Part shown: piece by piece, positions 48,212 to 56,359 of the stretch | How positions within the stretch are numbered: position 1 is the stretch's first letter | How the letters are laid out: each line of letters opens with the position of its first letter | Source of the DNA: Mucilaginibacter sp. PAMC 26640 | GTDB lineage: Bacteria > Bacteroidota > Bacteroidia > Sphingobacteriales > Sphingobacteriaceae | Assembly (NCBI GenBank): GCA_001596135.1 | Contig: CP014773.1 | Coordinates: forward strand, 124,001-188,000 | Length of the DNA: 64,000 nt | Reading direction: 5' to 3' | Program-made: the position numbers and the translations under genes | The notes under the pieces: model-generated | What the model was told of the DNA's origin: nothing | The model's database searches: none | What the model saw: only the letters and a program-made list of their open reading frames with translations

Positions 48212-48784
48212 TCAGCTGTTGACAGACCTTCTGATCCTGCTTAATGAGGATTGTGTGATACCCAAATAAGAAGCCAAGTGGGCAAGCGGTATCCGGTTGG
48301 CAAGCTTTGGGAAACGGTGAAAAAAATTGAGATACCGCTCGGTAGCATCCTCCGCCATCATCATACTGATCTTGCTGACCTTCTCAACAAGCGCCTTTGA
48401 TATGATTTTGTTCATGATCTCATCCCAGGTGCTAATTGTCATTGATAGATCTTCTAAGGCTTGGCGGGACAAGGTTATATAAGTACAGTCCGTAACGGCC
48501 TGAATGTATTCCGGTGACGGCTTTTTCTGGTTGTAACTGTCCAGGTCAACCACAAAGTGGTTTTCATCCAGAAAATATTTCGTGATGTCATCTCCTTTTT
48601 TGTTAAAATAACTTACCCGTAAAACGCCTTGTACAAGAAATGCAAATTCCTTGGGCGTTCTACCCGCCTCCTGGTAGAATTCATCCCTTTTTAATTCATG
48701 CTGCACACATTTACTTAGGATCAGTTCGATCTGCTGTTGGTTAAGGTTACCAAAAAGGAGTAAGTAATTTATGAGTTCGTCCAT
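48212..48784 (-). CDS. Crp/Fnr-family regulator (complete HTH)
   Basis: 190 residues: a cyclic-nucleotide-binding-like jelly roll (about 10-115; EFAFLVQGVLRVSYFNKKGD), a dimer helix (about 115-140) and a C-terminal HTH with IPLAHLASYLGITQSSLSRI. No Fnr-type Cys cluster is present and the cAMP-pocket residues are not obvious. It is 30 bp downstream of a second, shorter paralogue on the same strand. It is a candidate to bind the TTTGCCA-N2-TGGCAAA dyads upstream of that pair. Confidence 0.88.
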   Translation of the reverse strand: MDELINYLLLFGNLNQQQIELILSKCVQHELKRDEFYQEAGRTPKEFAFLVQGVLRVSYFNKKGDDITKYFLDENHFVVDLDSYNQKKPSPEYIQAVTDCTYITLSRQALEDLSMTISTWDEIMNKIISKALVEKVSKISMMMAEDATERYLNFFHRFPKLANRIPLAHLASYLGITQSSLSRIRRSVNS

Positions 48785-48814
48785 CTGTCTTTGTGATATG
48801 TAAATGTAGGTTTT

Positions 48815-49360
48815 TTATTTAGGCTGTGGCTTCTGCAGATATTGCAACATCTGGTTAGCTTTTAAGTGCTTGCTTAGGTTTGGAAATTGTTCAAGATAGT
48901 CCTTCGCTGTAAGCTTCAAATTTCCATAATCCGACAATTGCACCAAGCGGCCACGCCTCTCTATAATTGCTTTTTGCGACACCATTCTCAATATATTGTC
49001 CCAATTCGGCATGGTAGCTGAAATCTCTTTCATGGCACTCTCCCCAATTACCAGAAGAGCGCACTCGGTGATGGCCTGTAAATAGTCGGAAGGAATGATG
49101 GGAAGAAGTAAATAATTTGCAGGTGTAATAAAATCCCCTTCCCCGATCAGGCTACTCGTGATGTTCTCCGCTTTACTATTATAATAATTATAACGTAATA
49201 CACCTTTATCTACAAAGGCAAGGCGCGATTCGATATGACCTGGCTCGGTATAATATTCCCCCTCATTCAGATGAATATTTTCGACTTTATCGCTAATGAG
49301 TGCTATTTGCTGTTCATTTAAATGATCAAACAATAGTAGCTTGTTTATTAATGTGTTCAT
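48815..49360 (-). CDS. Crp/Fnr-family protein with truncated HTH
   Basis: 181 residues resembling the neighbouring regulator in the jelly-roll domain (LAFVDKGVLRYNYYNSKAEN), but the C-terminus ends SKHLKANQMLQYLQKPQPK. The family would continue through the recognition helix (as in ASYLGITQSSLSR next door), so that helix is missing, probably by a frameshift. The protein could form heterodimers or be inactive. Divergently placed upstream is the SRPBCC gene with two palindromic sites in between. Confidence 0.85.
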   Translation of the reverse strand: MNTLINKLLLFDHLNEQQIALISDKVENIHLNEGEYYTEPGHIESRLAFVDKGVLRYNYYNSKAENITSSLIGEGDFITPANYLLLPIIPSDYLQAITECALLVIGESAMKEISATMPNWDNILRMVSQKAIIERRGRLVQLSDYGNLKLTAKDYLEQFPNLSKHLKANQMLQYLQKPQPK

Positions 49361-49441
49361 GATGATTTACAACTATTTCGTTTTTATAAGCGGGGTCAAT
49401 GACCCTAAAAATCAAATGTCCAGCTAAATGAACTTACGCCA

Positions 49442-49457
49442 TTTGCCAAATGGCAAA
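49442..49457. promoter_or_regulatory. Dyad site 1 (Crp/Fnr-like operator)
   Basis: TTTGCCA-N2-TGGCAAA, embedded in a perfect GCCATTTG-C-CAAATGGC palindrome (49438-49454). The same 16-mer plan recurs at 49504, 62 bp away. Confidence 0.75.
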
Positions 49458-49503
49458 AACGTCTTTTTATAGATGAGAAATATTTTTTTGCGTTTTAACG
49501 CTA

Positions 49504-49519
49504 TTTGCCATTTGGCAAA
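49504..49519. promoter_or_regulatory. Dyad site 2 (Crp/Fnr-like operator)
   Basis: TTTGCCA-N2-TGGCAAA within a perfect ATTTGCCA-TT-TGGCAAAT palindrome (49503-49520). A GATGTTTG promoter core starts at 49541, which puts the dyad centre about 40 bp upstream of a likely transcription start for the SRPBCC gene. Confidence 0.75.
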
Positions 49520-49597
49520 TGCTGCCAGGGATTATCTGCGGATGTTTGTATTGTCGTAACGAGACAAGAAAAATTATAAATCACAAAACATAAAATC

Positions 49598-50152
49598 ATG
49601 AAAACACAAGCAACAACTCCCGCAAACAGCAAGTATCCTCAAACAACTGTAACCGCTATCGTCGACGCTCCAATTGGTCAGGCCTTTAATTACATTGCCC
49701 CAATATATCTTCCGCACATCTTCCCTGGTGCCGGGCTTATTCCTGGCATCACCAACACCAGTATCAAAGAAGGCTGGAACAAGGCGGGTTTAAGCAGGAC
49801 AGTTTATTTTGCAGACGGCTCTACATCACAAGAGACCATGCTAACCCATAACGGGCCAACCTCATTTTCTTACAAAAACGATAACTTTACTTCTCCCATT
49901 TTGGGTGCGCTGATTGCCCGCCTTGAAGGTGAATGGCTATTTACAAAGCTAAGCGATGGAAAGACAAAAATAGAGTGGACATACAGGACGATACCTACGA
50001 ATTTCTTCGCAAGAATATTCATCCGTGTAGTGCTGATCCGCTTTTTCAAGCAAATGCTTCAGCAAGCGATCGATATTTCAAAAAATGATCTGGAGACCGG
50101 TAACCTGATCGGGGCAAATTACCCCTCTGAGCCGGTATTATCAGTTAGTTGA
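49598..50152 (+). CDS. SRPBCC-family protein
   Basis: 184 residues with the START/Bet v1-like layout: an N-terminal strand VTAIVDAPIGQAFNYIAPIY, a helical insert, strands around SRTVYFADGSTSQETMLTH, then TKIEWTYRTIP and a long C-terminal helix (FIRVVLIRFFKQMLQQAIDI). This fold binds hydrophobic ligands; some members are cyclases or ATPase activators. The role is unknown. It is divergent from the Crp/Fnr pair with two operator-like dyads between, so it is probably their regulated target. A terminator follows. Confidence 0.85.
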   Translation: MKTQATTPANSKYPQTTVTAIVDAPIGQAFNYIAPIYLPHIFPGAGLIPGITNTSIKEGWNKAGLSRTVYFADGSTSQETMLTHNGPTSFSYKNDNFTSPILGALIARLEGEWLFTKLSDGKTKIEWTYRTIPTNFFARIFIRVVLIRFFKQMLQQAIDISKNDLETGNLIGANYPSEPVLSVS

Positions 50153-50164
50153 GATTGCCGATTT

Positions 50165-50211
50165 AAAAAAAGCCACAATAAATGCTTTCAAGACTTTAGT
50201 TGTGGATTTTT
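50165..50211 (+). terminator. Terminator after the SRPBCC gene
   Basis: AAAAAGCCACAA and TTGTGGATTTTT form a stem with one mismatch around a 21-base loop, ending in a T-run. Confidence 0.6.
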
Positions 50212-50402
50212 GCTGGCTTCCCCAATGCAACGAAATTGAGAGGGCGTTGCCAATACAATTAAAATGCGTTAGTAGTGCGTGCAGTATTGCTTTGTAAACA
50301 ATTAAATTTATCCGTACCTGGATTTTAGTTATGCAAATCCGCAATTCGGTTACTTGTGCCCATATCGCCTACTGCATCTTTGTATGATCAAATACAAAAA
50401 AC

Positions 50403-51308
50403 ATGAACATCGTCATAACAGGCTCAATAGGCCATATCGGAAGACCGCTGACACAAGAGTTGGTCAGTAAGGGACATACCGTAACAGTTATCAGCAGTAA
50501 AGCAGAAAGAAGCGCAGAAATCGAGCAACTTGGAGCAAAGGCCGCCATAGGCACTTTTCAAGATGTTGATTTTTTAATGCAAGCTTTTAAAGGTGCAGAT
50601 ATCGTGTATCTCATGGAAGCATGGGAAGGCATCGGCAGCATCTTCGATAAAGAGTTGGATTTTGTAGGAGCCTTTAATAAGATCGGTAATAATTATAAAA
50701 TAGCGATAGAACGATCAGGCGTAAAACGCATCGTGCATTTAAGCAGTATAGGTGCGCATACCAACAAAGGAACCGGTAGCCTTTACTTACACAACAGTGT
50801 CGAAAACATCTTAAAACAGCTGTCTGACGAAGTAGCTATTAAATTCATCAGGCCACCCAGCTTTTTCACCAATACATTTAGGCTGCTGCCAACCATCAAA
50901 GCCAAAGGAGCGATCATCAATACGTACGGTGGTGACAAAGAAGAACCATGGGTATCACCTATAGACATTGCTTTTTTTATTGCTGAAGAAATGGAAAAGC
51001 CGTTCTTTGGCAAAACGGCCTATTACGTAGCGAGTGAAGAATTATCGCCCAACGAAGTTGCGCGAATCATTGGTGATGCTATCGGAAAACCGGATCTGGA
51101 ATGGATCGTGGTTCCGGAGGAACAAATGCTGAAGCAGATGCTTGATGCCGGATTAAATGAATTTATTGCGAATGGATTCATTGCTATGCAGGCCGCTCAG
51201 GGAAGCGGAAGTTTATACGAGGACTTTAACCTGCACAGACCGGAATTCGGTAAAACCAGGTTACAGGATCTTACAGACGAAATCGCTAAGATTTATCACA
51301 ACTTATAA
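50403..51308 (+). CDS. NmrA-like NAD(P)-binding protein 1
   Basis: 301 residues of the atypical SDR/NmrA group: VITGSIGHIGRPLTQELVSK (the GxxGxxG loop), VYLMEAWEGIG, VKRIVHLSSIGAHTNKGTGS, then FIRPPSFFTNTF. Members are redox sensors or isoflavone/quinone reductase relatives; the active Tyr-Lys is not clear. It is paralogous to the 57199-58092 protein (shared IGxAIGxPxLxxxxVPxEQM). A GCATCTTTG promoter core is about 20 bp upstream, and a broken SDR gene starts 11 bp downstream. Confidence 0.88.
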   Translation: MNIVITGSIGHIGRPLTQELVSKGHTVTVISSKAERSAEIEQLGAKAAIGTFQDVDFLMQAFKGADIVYLMEAWEGIGSIFDKELDFVGAFNKIGNNYKIAIERSGVKRIVHLSSIGAHTNKGTGSLYLHNSVENILKQLSDEVAIKFIRPPSFFTNTFRLLPTIKAKGAIINTYGGDKEEPWVSPIDIAFFIAEEMEKPFFGKTAYYVASEELSPNEVARIIGDAIGKPDLEWIVVPEEQMLKQMLDAGLNEFIANGFIAMQAAQGSGSLYEDFNLHRPEFGKTRLQDLTDEIAKIYHNL

Positions 51309-51319
51309 TTTAATACATT

Positions 51320-52057
51320 ATGAAAAAAGTATTGATCACGGGTGCCAACAAGAGCATCGGATTTGAAACAGCACGACAGTTGCTGCAAAAAGGCTATTTC
51401 GTCTACCTTGGTGCACGTGACCTGGGGAAAGGTATTGCTGCAGCGGAGAAGCTTAAAGCAGATGGTTTGACCAACGTAGAAGCTGTTCAGTTAGACGTCA
51501 GCAGTACGGAGTCGGTTTTGGCTGCACGCAAATTGATAGGCGAAAGAACAGAGGTGCTTGATGCGCTGATCAATAATGCAGGGATCAATGGAGGGTTTCC
51601 GCAATCAGCGCTTGAAGCAAGCATCGATCAGTTTAAACAGGTATTTGAAACCAACCTATATGGTGTGGTGCGGGTTACCCAAGCATTTATGGACCTGCTG
51701 AACAATTCGACGGAACCCCGAATTGTTAACGTATCGTCCAGCGGTGCTTCCCTAACCCTGCATAGCGACCCCACCTGGAAATATTAAAGTCATAAAGCGG
51801 CGCTATATCCATCATCAAAAGCGGCCTTAAACATGTATACGATCGACCTGGCTTATGAACTACGGGATACACCCTTTAAGGTGAATGCCGTATGTCCCGG
51901 TTTTGTAGCTACCGATTTCAATGGTCACCGGGGTACCGGCACAGTTCAGGAAGCCGGTACAAGGATCTCTAAATATGTTTTTATCAGTAAGGACGGGCCA
52001 ACTGGTAAATTTATCGCAGAAGAATACAACCCTGCAACAGGCGAAACACCCTGGTAA
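51320..52057 (+). pseudogene. SDR-family oxidoreductase with a nonsense codon
   Basis: MKKVLITGANKSIGFETARQ has a good NAD(P) loop, and DALINNAGING and VNVSSSGASL follow. After WKY a TAA (51785-51787) interrupts the frame, which then continues without any shift as SHKAALYPSSKAALNMYTID, containing the catalytic Tyr-xxx-Lys, to TGETPW at 52057. In related SDRs the stop position is usually Tyr, so a single TAC/TAT to TAA change explains it. The N-terminal piece alone would lack the active site. Confidence 0.9.
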
Positions 52058-52090
52058 ATTATCTTTTCAAATACATTAAATTTGTTTCTT

Positions 52091-53002
52091 ATGAAAGAAG
52101 TTGCTTCGATATACAAATTTGATTCATTAACGGACTTTCACTGGGTGTTCGGGCTGGCTAAGCCCTTACACCCGCTGATCAGCTTTATCGATATTGCTGA
52201 TATGAAATACATTCCAGGTCAGTTGCCTGCCTCTATAATAATGGATTTCTACAAGATCGCTTATAAACCTGGCCTGTGCGGTAACGCTAAATACGGCCAG
52301 AACTATTATGATTTTGGTGAAGGTGGATTGGTATTTACAGCGCCTAATCAGGTCTTTGAATCACCGAACGGAAGCTCCACTTCTGGCTGCCTGCTGCTGG
52401 TACATCCTGATTTCTTCTTGTCTTATGCGCTCGCAAAGAATATCAGTAAATATGGCTTTTTCTCCTACGCAGTCAACGAGGCCCTGCATTTGTCGGATTC
52501 TGAACGGATTACGATCATGTCGGTCTTCAAGATCTTGAGTGAAGAACTGAACAGCAGAATTGATGATTTCAGCCAGGATGTGATCGTCTCCCAGGTGGAG
52601 CTTCTACTCAATTACAGCAACCGTTTTTACAAACGCCAGTTCATTACCCGTAAAGCGGCACACGTCTATGTACTTCAGAAACTGGAAACTATCCTTGATG
52701 ATTATTTTAAAAACGAAAGATCATTGCAGCAAGGATTACCAACTGTGCAATATCTCTCAGATCAATTAAATATTTCTGCAAGTTATCTGGGCGATATTAT
52801 GAAATCATTAACAGGGCTGAACGCGCAGCAGCACATCCATCATAAGCTGATCGAAAAGGCTAAGGAGATCCTGTCCACCTCTAATTTATCTGTTGCTGAA
52901 GTTGCCTATCAGCTGGGTTTCGAACATCCGCAATCCTTCAGCCGCTTGTTCAAAACGAAAACTAACCTGTCACCATTAGCGTTCCGGCAAACGTTTAATT
53001 AA
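52091..53002 (+). CDS. AraC-family transcriptional regulator (paralogue)
   Basis: I start at ATG 52091 (MKEVASIYKFDSLTDFHWVF), giving 303 residues. It has a cupin-like domain with YGQNYYDFGEGGLVFTAPNQ and a C-terminal double HTH with VQYLSDQLNISASYLGDIMK and LSVAEVAYQLGFEHPQSFSR. It shares long motifs with the regulator at 43607-44521. It lies 33 bp after the broken SDR gene, mirroring the other copy, which is also next to an SDR. It probably regulates the NmrA/SDR genes before it. Confidence 0.92.
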   Translation: MKEVASIYKFDSLTDFHWVFGLAKPLHPLISFIDIADMKYIPGQLPASIIMDFYKIAYKPGLCGNAKYGQNYYDFGEGGLVFTAPNQVFESPNGSSTSGCLLLVHPDFFLSYALAKNISKYGFFSYAVNEALHLSDSERITIMSVFKILSEELNSRIDDFSQDVIVSQVELLLNYSNRFYKRQFITRKAAHVYVLQKLETILDDYFKNERSLQQGLPTVQYLSDQLNISASYLGDIMKSLTGLNAQQHIHHKLIEKAKEILSTSNLSVAEVAYQLGFEHPQSFSRLFKTKTNLSPLAFRQTFN

Positions 53003-53133
53003 CGAATTACAGCCGCCTTCTGATCCAGTTCGTTAATAACGTTCTACCTATCAGGCAGACAAATCTTCATCCACCAGCTTAAGCCTTTTATTTTCAATTT
53101 ATCTTGCAATTCACTGATCGCTTTTAATGGCGG

Positions 53134-53553
53134 CTACGCGTGAAAGTTTAATTTATCTACCGCTTTATCTACTTTTTTATTTTCTCCATAAATAACGATA
53201 CCCACCAGGCCGAGGCCCGCATCAGGATGCTTTGCAATTTCGGCAAGATTCCCTTCTTCGTTCTTTGTCCCAAACAGATCCCGGGTGTAAATACCTAGGT
53301 GCAGCCCTCTTTCTACAGCCCTGCTAAAAGCCCGCCTGAGCTGTTCGTCCGAGCCTGCCGCATACACTAATATGGGATGCTTCATAAAGGGCAGATACAC
53401 TGTTCCGGTCGCACTGACCAGCGCCGCCCCGTGCGTCTCTGGAAAGGCGATCGCTACTGAACTGGCCAGGAAAGCGGTTACGTTTAATTTTTGCCAGTCG
53501 TACAGGCTTTTATGGATAACGATGGCTATTTTGTTTTCATACATGATATTCAT
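53134..53553 (-). CDS. DUF2000-family protein
   Basis: 139 residues: KIAIVIHKSLYDWQKLNVTA, FLASSVAIAFPE, then YLPFMKHPILVYAAGSDEQL and LHLGIYTRDLFGT. This is the alpha/beta pattern of DUF2000 proteins, related in fold to peptidyl-tRNA hydrolase 2, with no known function in this branch. Its ATG overlaps the stop of the MarR-GNAT gene (ATGA), so the two are translationally coupled. Functional linkage to acetylation is inferred from that alone. Confidence 0.85.
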   Translation of the reverse strand: MNIMYENKIAIVIHKSLYDWQKLNVTAFLASSVAIAFPETHGAALVSATGTVYLPFMKHPILVYAAGSDEQLRRAFSRAVERGLHLGIYTRDLFGTKNEEGNLAEIAKHPDAGLGLVGIVIYGENKKVDKAVDKLNFHA

Positions 53554-54518
53554 TCATTTTTGAGCTTACCGATCGTTACCGCCATTTGAATATTGCACCT
53601 TTCATAAGGAGTAGCATGTCCGACGATCTTCTGAAAGCCCAGTTTATGATAGAGACTGATGGCGGGTTTTAAGCTGGTGTTACTTTCCAGGTACACTTTT
53701 TTACCACCCAGTGCCTTGGCCTGTTCCAGCGCGTGACTACCTAAAAGCCAACCAATACTTTTGCCCTGCGCGGCAGGATCAACCGCCATTTTAGCCAACT
53801 CAAAATCGAATTCACGACCCTGCAACCGAATCAGCGCGCAAACGCCGACGGGTTTTCCGCGATAAACGGCGACATAGATCTGCCCGCCTTTACCGATAAT
53901 GTAACCTTCCGGATCGTCTAATGACTTATAGTCCGCCTCTTCCATTTTGAAATACGTGCTTATCCATTGCTCGTTCAAAGACCGGAACGCCGGGGCGTAT
54001 TTACTTTCATAATTGACGATCTGCACCGTGCTACTTTCCCGCAACTTTTTTTGCTCGGTTACCCGGCGCAGCAATGACTTTTGTTCCAGCAAGAACTCCC
54101 ATTCTTGGATGGCCTGCCAAAGGTCATGGTTCGCCTGATCGTTGATCGCTTTGATGGCATATTCTACATCCTGATATTGATCCTGTATTTTTTCCTGATA
54201 GGCACGCCCTTTTTCACTCAGGCATACCGTATTTCGCCTGCCGTCCGACTTGTCGTTTCCTTCGCTGATCAATCCATGGCTCGTCATCTCGCTGACGATC
54301 TTACTCACCGATGGGTGAGAATGCCTGATTTGCTGCGCAATACGGCTAATGGTCAACTCTTCTGCTTGTGACAAGGCGTAGAACACCGGAAACCATTTAG
54401 GCCGCAGCTCGATATCATATAAGTGGTAAACCGCTGCCGCATCCTCTGTTATCTTTTCCGTCAACATCCGCAGCCGGCTCCCGATCGCTTTAATACCTGC
54501 GTTATCATAAAAATCCAT
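53550..54518 (-). CDS. MarR-type HTH fused to GNAT acetyltransferase
   Basis: Starting at ATG 54518 (MDFYDNAGIKAIGSRLRMLT) the protein has 322 residues. Residues 1-145 are a winged helix: LTISRIAQQIRHSHPSVSKI, then LISEGNDKSDGRRNTVCLSE. Residues about 165-315 are a GNAT domain with the acetyl-CoA loop DPAAQGKSIGWLLGSHAL and the C-terminal ISLYHKLGFQKIVG. Such fusions probably sense or modify a small molecule. Upstream ATG use would overlap the palindrome at 54528, which supports this start and suggests autoregulation. Confidence 0.9.
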   Translation of the reverse strand: MDFYDNAGIKAIGSRLRMLTEKITEDAAAVYHLYDIELRPKWFPVFYALSQAEELTISRIAQQIRHSHPSVSKIVSEMTSHGLISEGNDKSDGRRNTVCLSEKGRAYQEKIQDQYQDVEYAIKAINDQANHDLWQAIQEWEFLLEQKSLLRRVTEQKKLRESSTVQIVNYESKYAPAFRSLNEQWISTYFKMEEADYKSLDDPEGYIIGKGGQIYVAVYRGKPVGVCALIRLQGREFDFELAKMAVDPAAQGKSIGWLLGSHALEQAKALGGKKVYLESNTSLKPAISLYHKLGFQKIVGHATPYERCNIQMAVTIGKLKNE

Positions 54519-54527
54519 ATTAAATAA

Positions 54528-54549
54528 ATTACGTAACTTGTTACGCAAT
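54528..54549. promoter_or_regulatory. Palindrome upstream of the MarR-GNAT gene
   Basis: ATTACGTAAC-N2-GTTACGCAAT, 9 of 10 arm positions complementary, begins 10 bp upstream of the gene start. It is a likely MarR operator in the short divergent region shared with the AraC gene at 54612. Confidence 0.7.
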
Positions 54550-54611
54550 TATAAGGAGTTATTTAATTAACTCCAAATGAACTTCATGATATTTTGATAT
54601 TTTTACCTACT

Positions 54612-55334
54612 ATGAATCCTTTCCTTCTTGCCTTTCAAGCCCGCAACCTTACCGTAGAGATCCATCATCATTCGGCCTATCAGATCGTCTTATCGAACGA
54701 TACGCCCTTTAATTCAACAATAAATGGAATGCTTTATGAACGTATTCACGGGTTTCTCATCAAACCGCAGGTGCCACATTTTTGCGAAGCCGAAAAGGGA
54801 ACGTTGAATGTTTTGAATATAGAACCTTACTCGAGTGTTGGGTTAGAGCTGGCCGGCAGATTTAAAGAGAACGAGGAATATATTGTCTTTGATTCACCAT
54901 CCGAAACCAATACTTTCTTTCAGACAGCAAAAGACAGTTTAGCCATTAGCCAAATAGTTGATGCTTTGCTCGCTAAATTGCCGGGTACAGCCTATGATGA
55001 AAGAGTTGCCAAAATAGTAGCCTATATCAAATCCAATTATATCGAACAAAACATCACGCCGCAAACATTTGCCGATATCGTTTTTCTTTCGCCATCCCGT
55101 TTAGCATCACTTTTCAAGCAACAAACGGGTAGCAGCTTATCCAAGTATTTATTATGGACAAGATTGCGCCAGGCTATCTATCTCACCCTTTCTGAAAAAG
55201 ACAGAAGCCTCACCGAGATCGCCTACGATACTGGATTTTACGACCTACCGCAATTTAATAAGTATATGTACGAAATGTTCGGTATGCCTCCTAAAGCCTT
55301 AAAATTCAATAGTGACCTGATTGAGATCTTATAA
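54612..55334 (+). CDS. AraC-family transcriptional regulator (short type)
   Basis: From ATG 54612 (MNPFLLAFQARNLTVEIHHH) the protein has 240 residues: a small cupin-like domain with HHHSAYQIVLSNDTPFNS and IKPQVPHFCEAEKG, and a double HTH with QTFADIVFLSPSRLASLFKQ and SLTEIAYDTGFYDLPQFNKY. It is divergent from the MarR-GNAT gene and immediately precedes an MDR oxidoreductase whose upstream region carries a 20-bp motif repeated before the second NmrA gene, making it the best candidate to bind that motif. Confidence 0.9.
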   Translation: MNPFLLAFQARNLTVEIHHHSAYQIVLSNDTPFNSTINGMLYERIHGFLIKPQVPHFCEAEKGTLNVLNIEPYSSVGLELAGRFKENEEYIVFDSPSETNTFFQTAKDSLAISQIVDALLAKLPGTAYDERVAKIVAYIKSNYIEQNITPQTFADIVFLSPSRLASLFKQQTGSSLSKYLLWTRLRQAIYLTLSEKDRSLTEIAYDTGFYDLPQFNKYMYEMFGMPPKALKFNSDLIEIL

Positions 55335-55337
55335 CTA

Positions 55338-55383
55338 CAGTGATTTGATACAAGTTTACTGATCAGGCTGTTCGCAACTTTGT
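55338..55383 (+). promoter_or_regulatory. 20-bp motif plus promoter core upstream of the MDR gene
   Basis: CAGTGATTTGATACAAGTTT is followed 20 bp later by an ACTTTG core. The identical 20-mer with identical spacing to CTTTG recurs at 57118. It lies about 57 bp before the MDR start. Confidence 0.8.
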
Positions 55384-55413
55384 GATATCATTTCAACAAT
55401 TAAAAATAATATC

Positions 55414-56358
55414 ATGAAAGCAATAGTATATGAAAAGTTTGGCAAGACAGATGTGTTGCAAACTGCAGAACAACCTAAACCTACTATCAAAGCAGACGAG
55501 GTACTGGTCAAAGTAAAAGCCTTTTCCATCAATCCTATGGACTGGAAGATCAGAAACGGTGAAATGACGCTGATGTCCGGTTCAAAATTTCCAAAACGCA
55601 TCGGTACTGATTTCGCAGGTATTGTTGAGCATATCGGCGCTGCTGTTAACGGCTTCAATAAAGGCGACGAAATTTTCGGCGTGGTTAGAAACATGATGAA
55701 AGAAGGCGTTTCTGCCGAATACGTAGCCGTACCTTCTTCACTGGTCTGGAAGAAACCCTTTAACATCAGCTTTGCCCAGGCTGCCTCTATTCCTGTAGTC
55801 GGAACTGCTGCCGTTACTGCTTTAGAAAAATTGGGTAATTTTAGTTTGCAAACCAGCATTTTGGTAAACGGTGCCACCGGCGGTTTTGGGATGTTTTTAC
55901 TGCAAATATTAAAAGAACGGGGCGCTAACGTAACAGCCGTTGCCAGCAGCCAGGGTGCAGCCTTTGCGAAAAAGTGGGGAGCCAGTTCCGTGATAGATTA
56001 TACCAAAGAAAACGTGCTTTCCCGAAAAGCCACTTATGATATTGTGATCGACTTATCCGGGAAAATAGGTTACAAAGCTGCCAAACAGATCATGAAGCCT
56101 AGAGCCATTTTTCTGAATCCTATACCAAAGCCAATTGACATACCGCTTTCGTTATTAGGCAACTTATTCAGGGGCAAAAAGCATGTAGTTATCCTTTCCA
56201 GCCCTGCTACAAAATACACTAACGTACTGCTACATGCCGTGAATAATGGGCTGCAGATCGAGATCAACAAAGTATTTCCATTTGCGCAGTACAAAGAAGC
56301 TTATGAATATGCTGAGCGTGGCGGTTACATTGGTAAAGTAGTTATAGAGATCAATTAA
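55414..56358 (+). CDS. MDR-family NAD(P)-dependent oxidoreductase
   Basis: 314 residues, zinc-free MDR: KVKAFSINPMDWKIRNGEMT, RIGTDFAGIVEHIGAAVNGF in the GroES half and ILVNGATGGFGMFLLQILKE with SSVIDYTKENV in the Rossmann half. It is most like quinone or enone reductases. It lies 1 bp before the pirin gene and downstream of an AraC regulator, so MDR and pirin form an operon driven by the promoter at 55338-55383. Confidence 0.92.
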   Translation: MKAIVYEKFGKTDVLQTAEQPKPTIKADEVLVKVKAFSINPMDWKIRNGEMTLMSGSKFPKRIGTDFAGIVEHIGAAVNGFNKGDEIFGVVRNMMKEGVSAEYVAVPSSLVWKKPFNISFAQAASIPVVGTAAVTALEKLGNFSLQTSILVNGATGGFGMFLLQILKERGANVTAVASSQGAAFAKKWGASSVIDYTKENVLSRKATYDIVIDLSGKIGYKAAKQIMKPRAIFLNPIPKPIDIPLSLLGNLFRGKKHVVILSSPATKYTNVLLHAVNNGLQIEINKVFPFAQYKEAYEYAERGGYIGKVVIEIN

Positions 56359-56359
56359 G

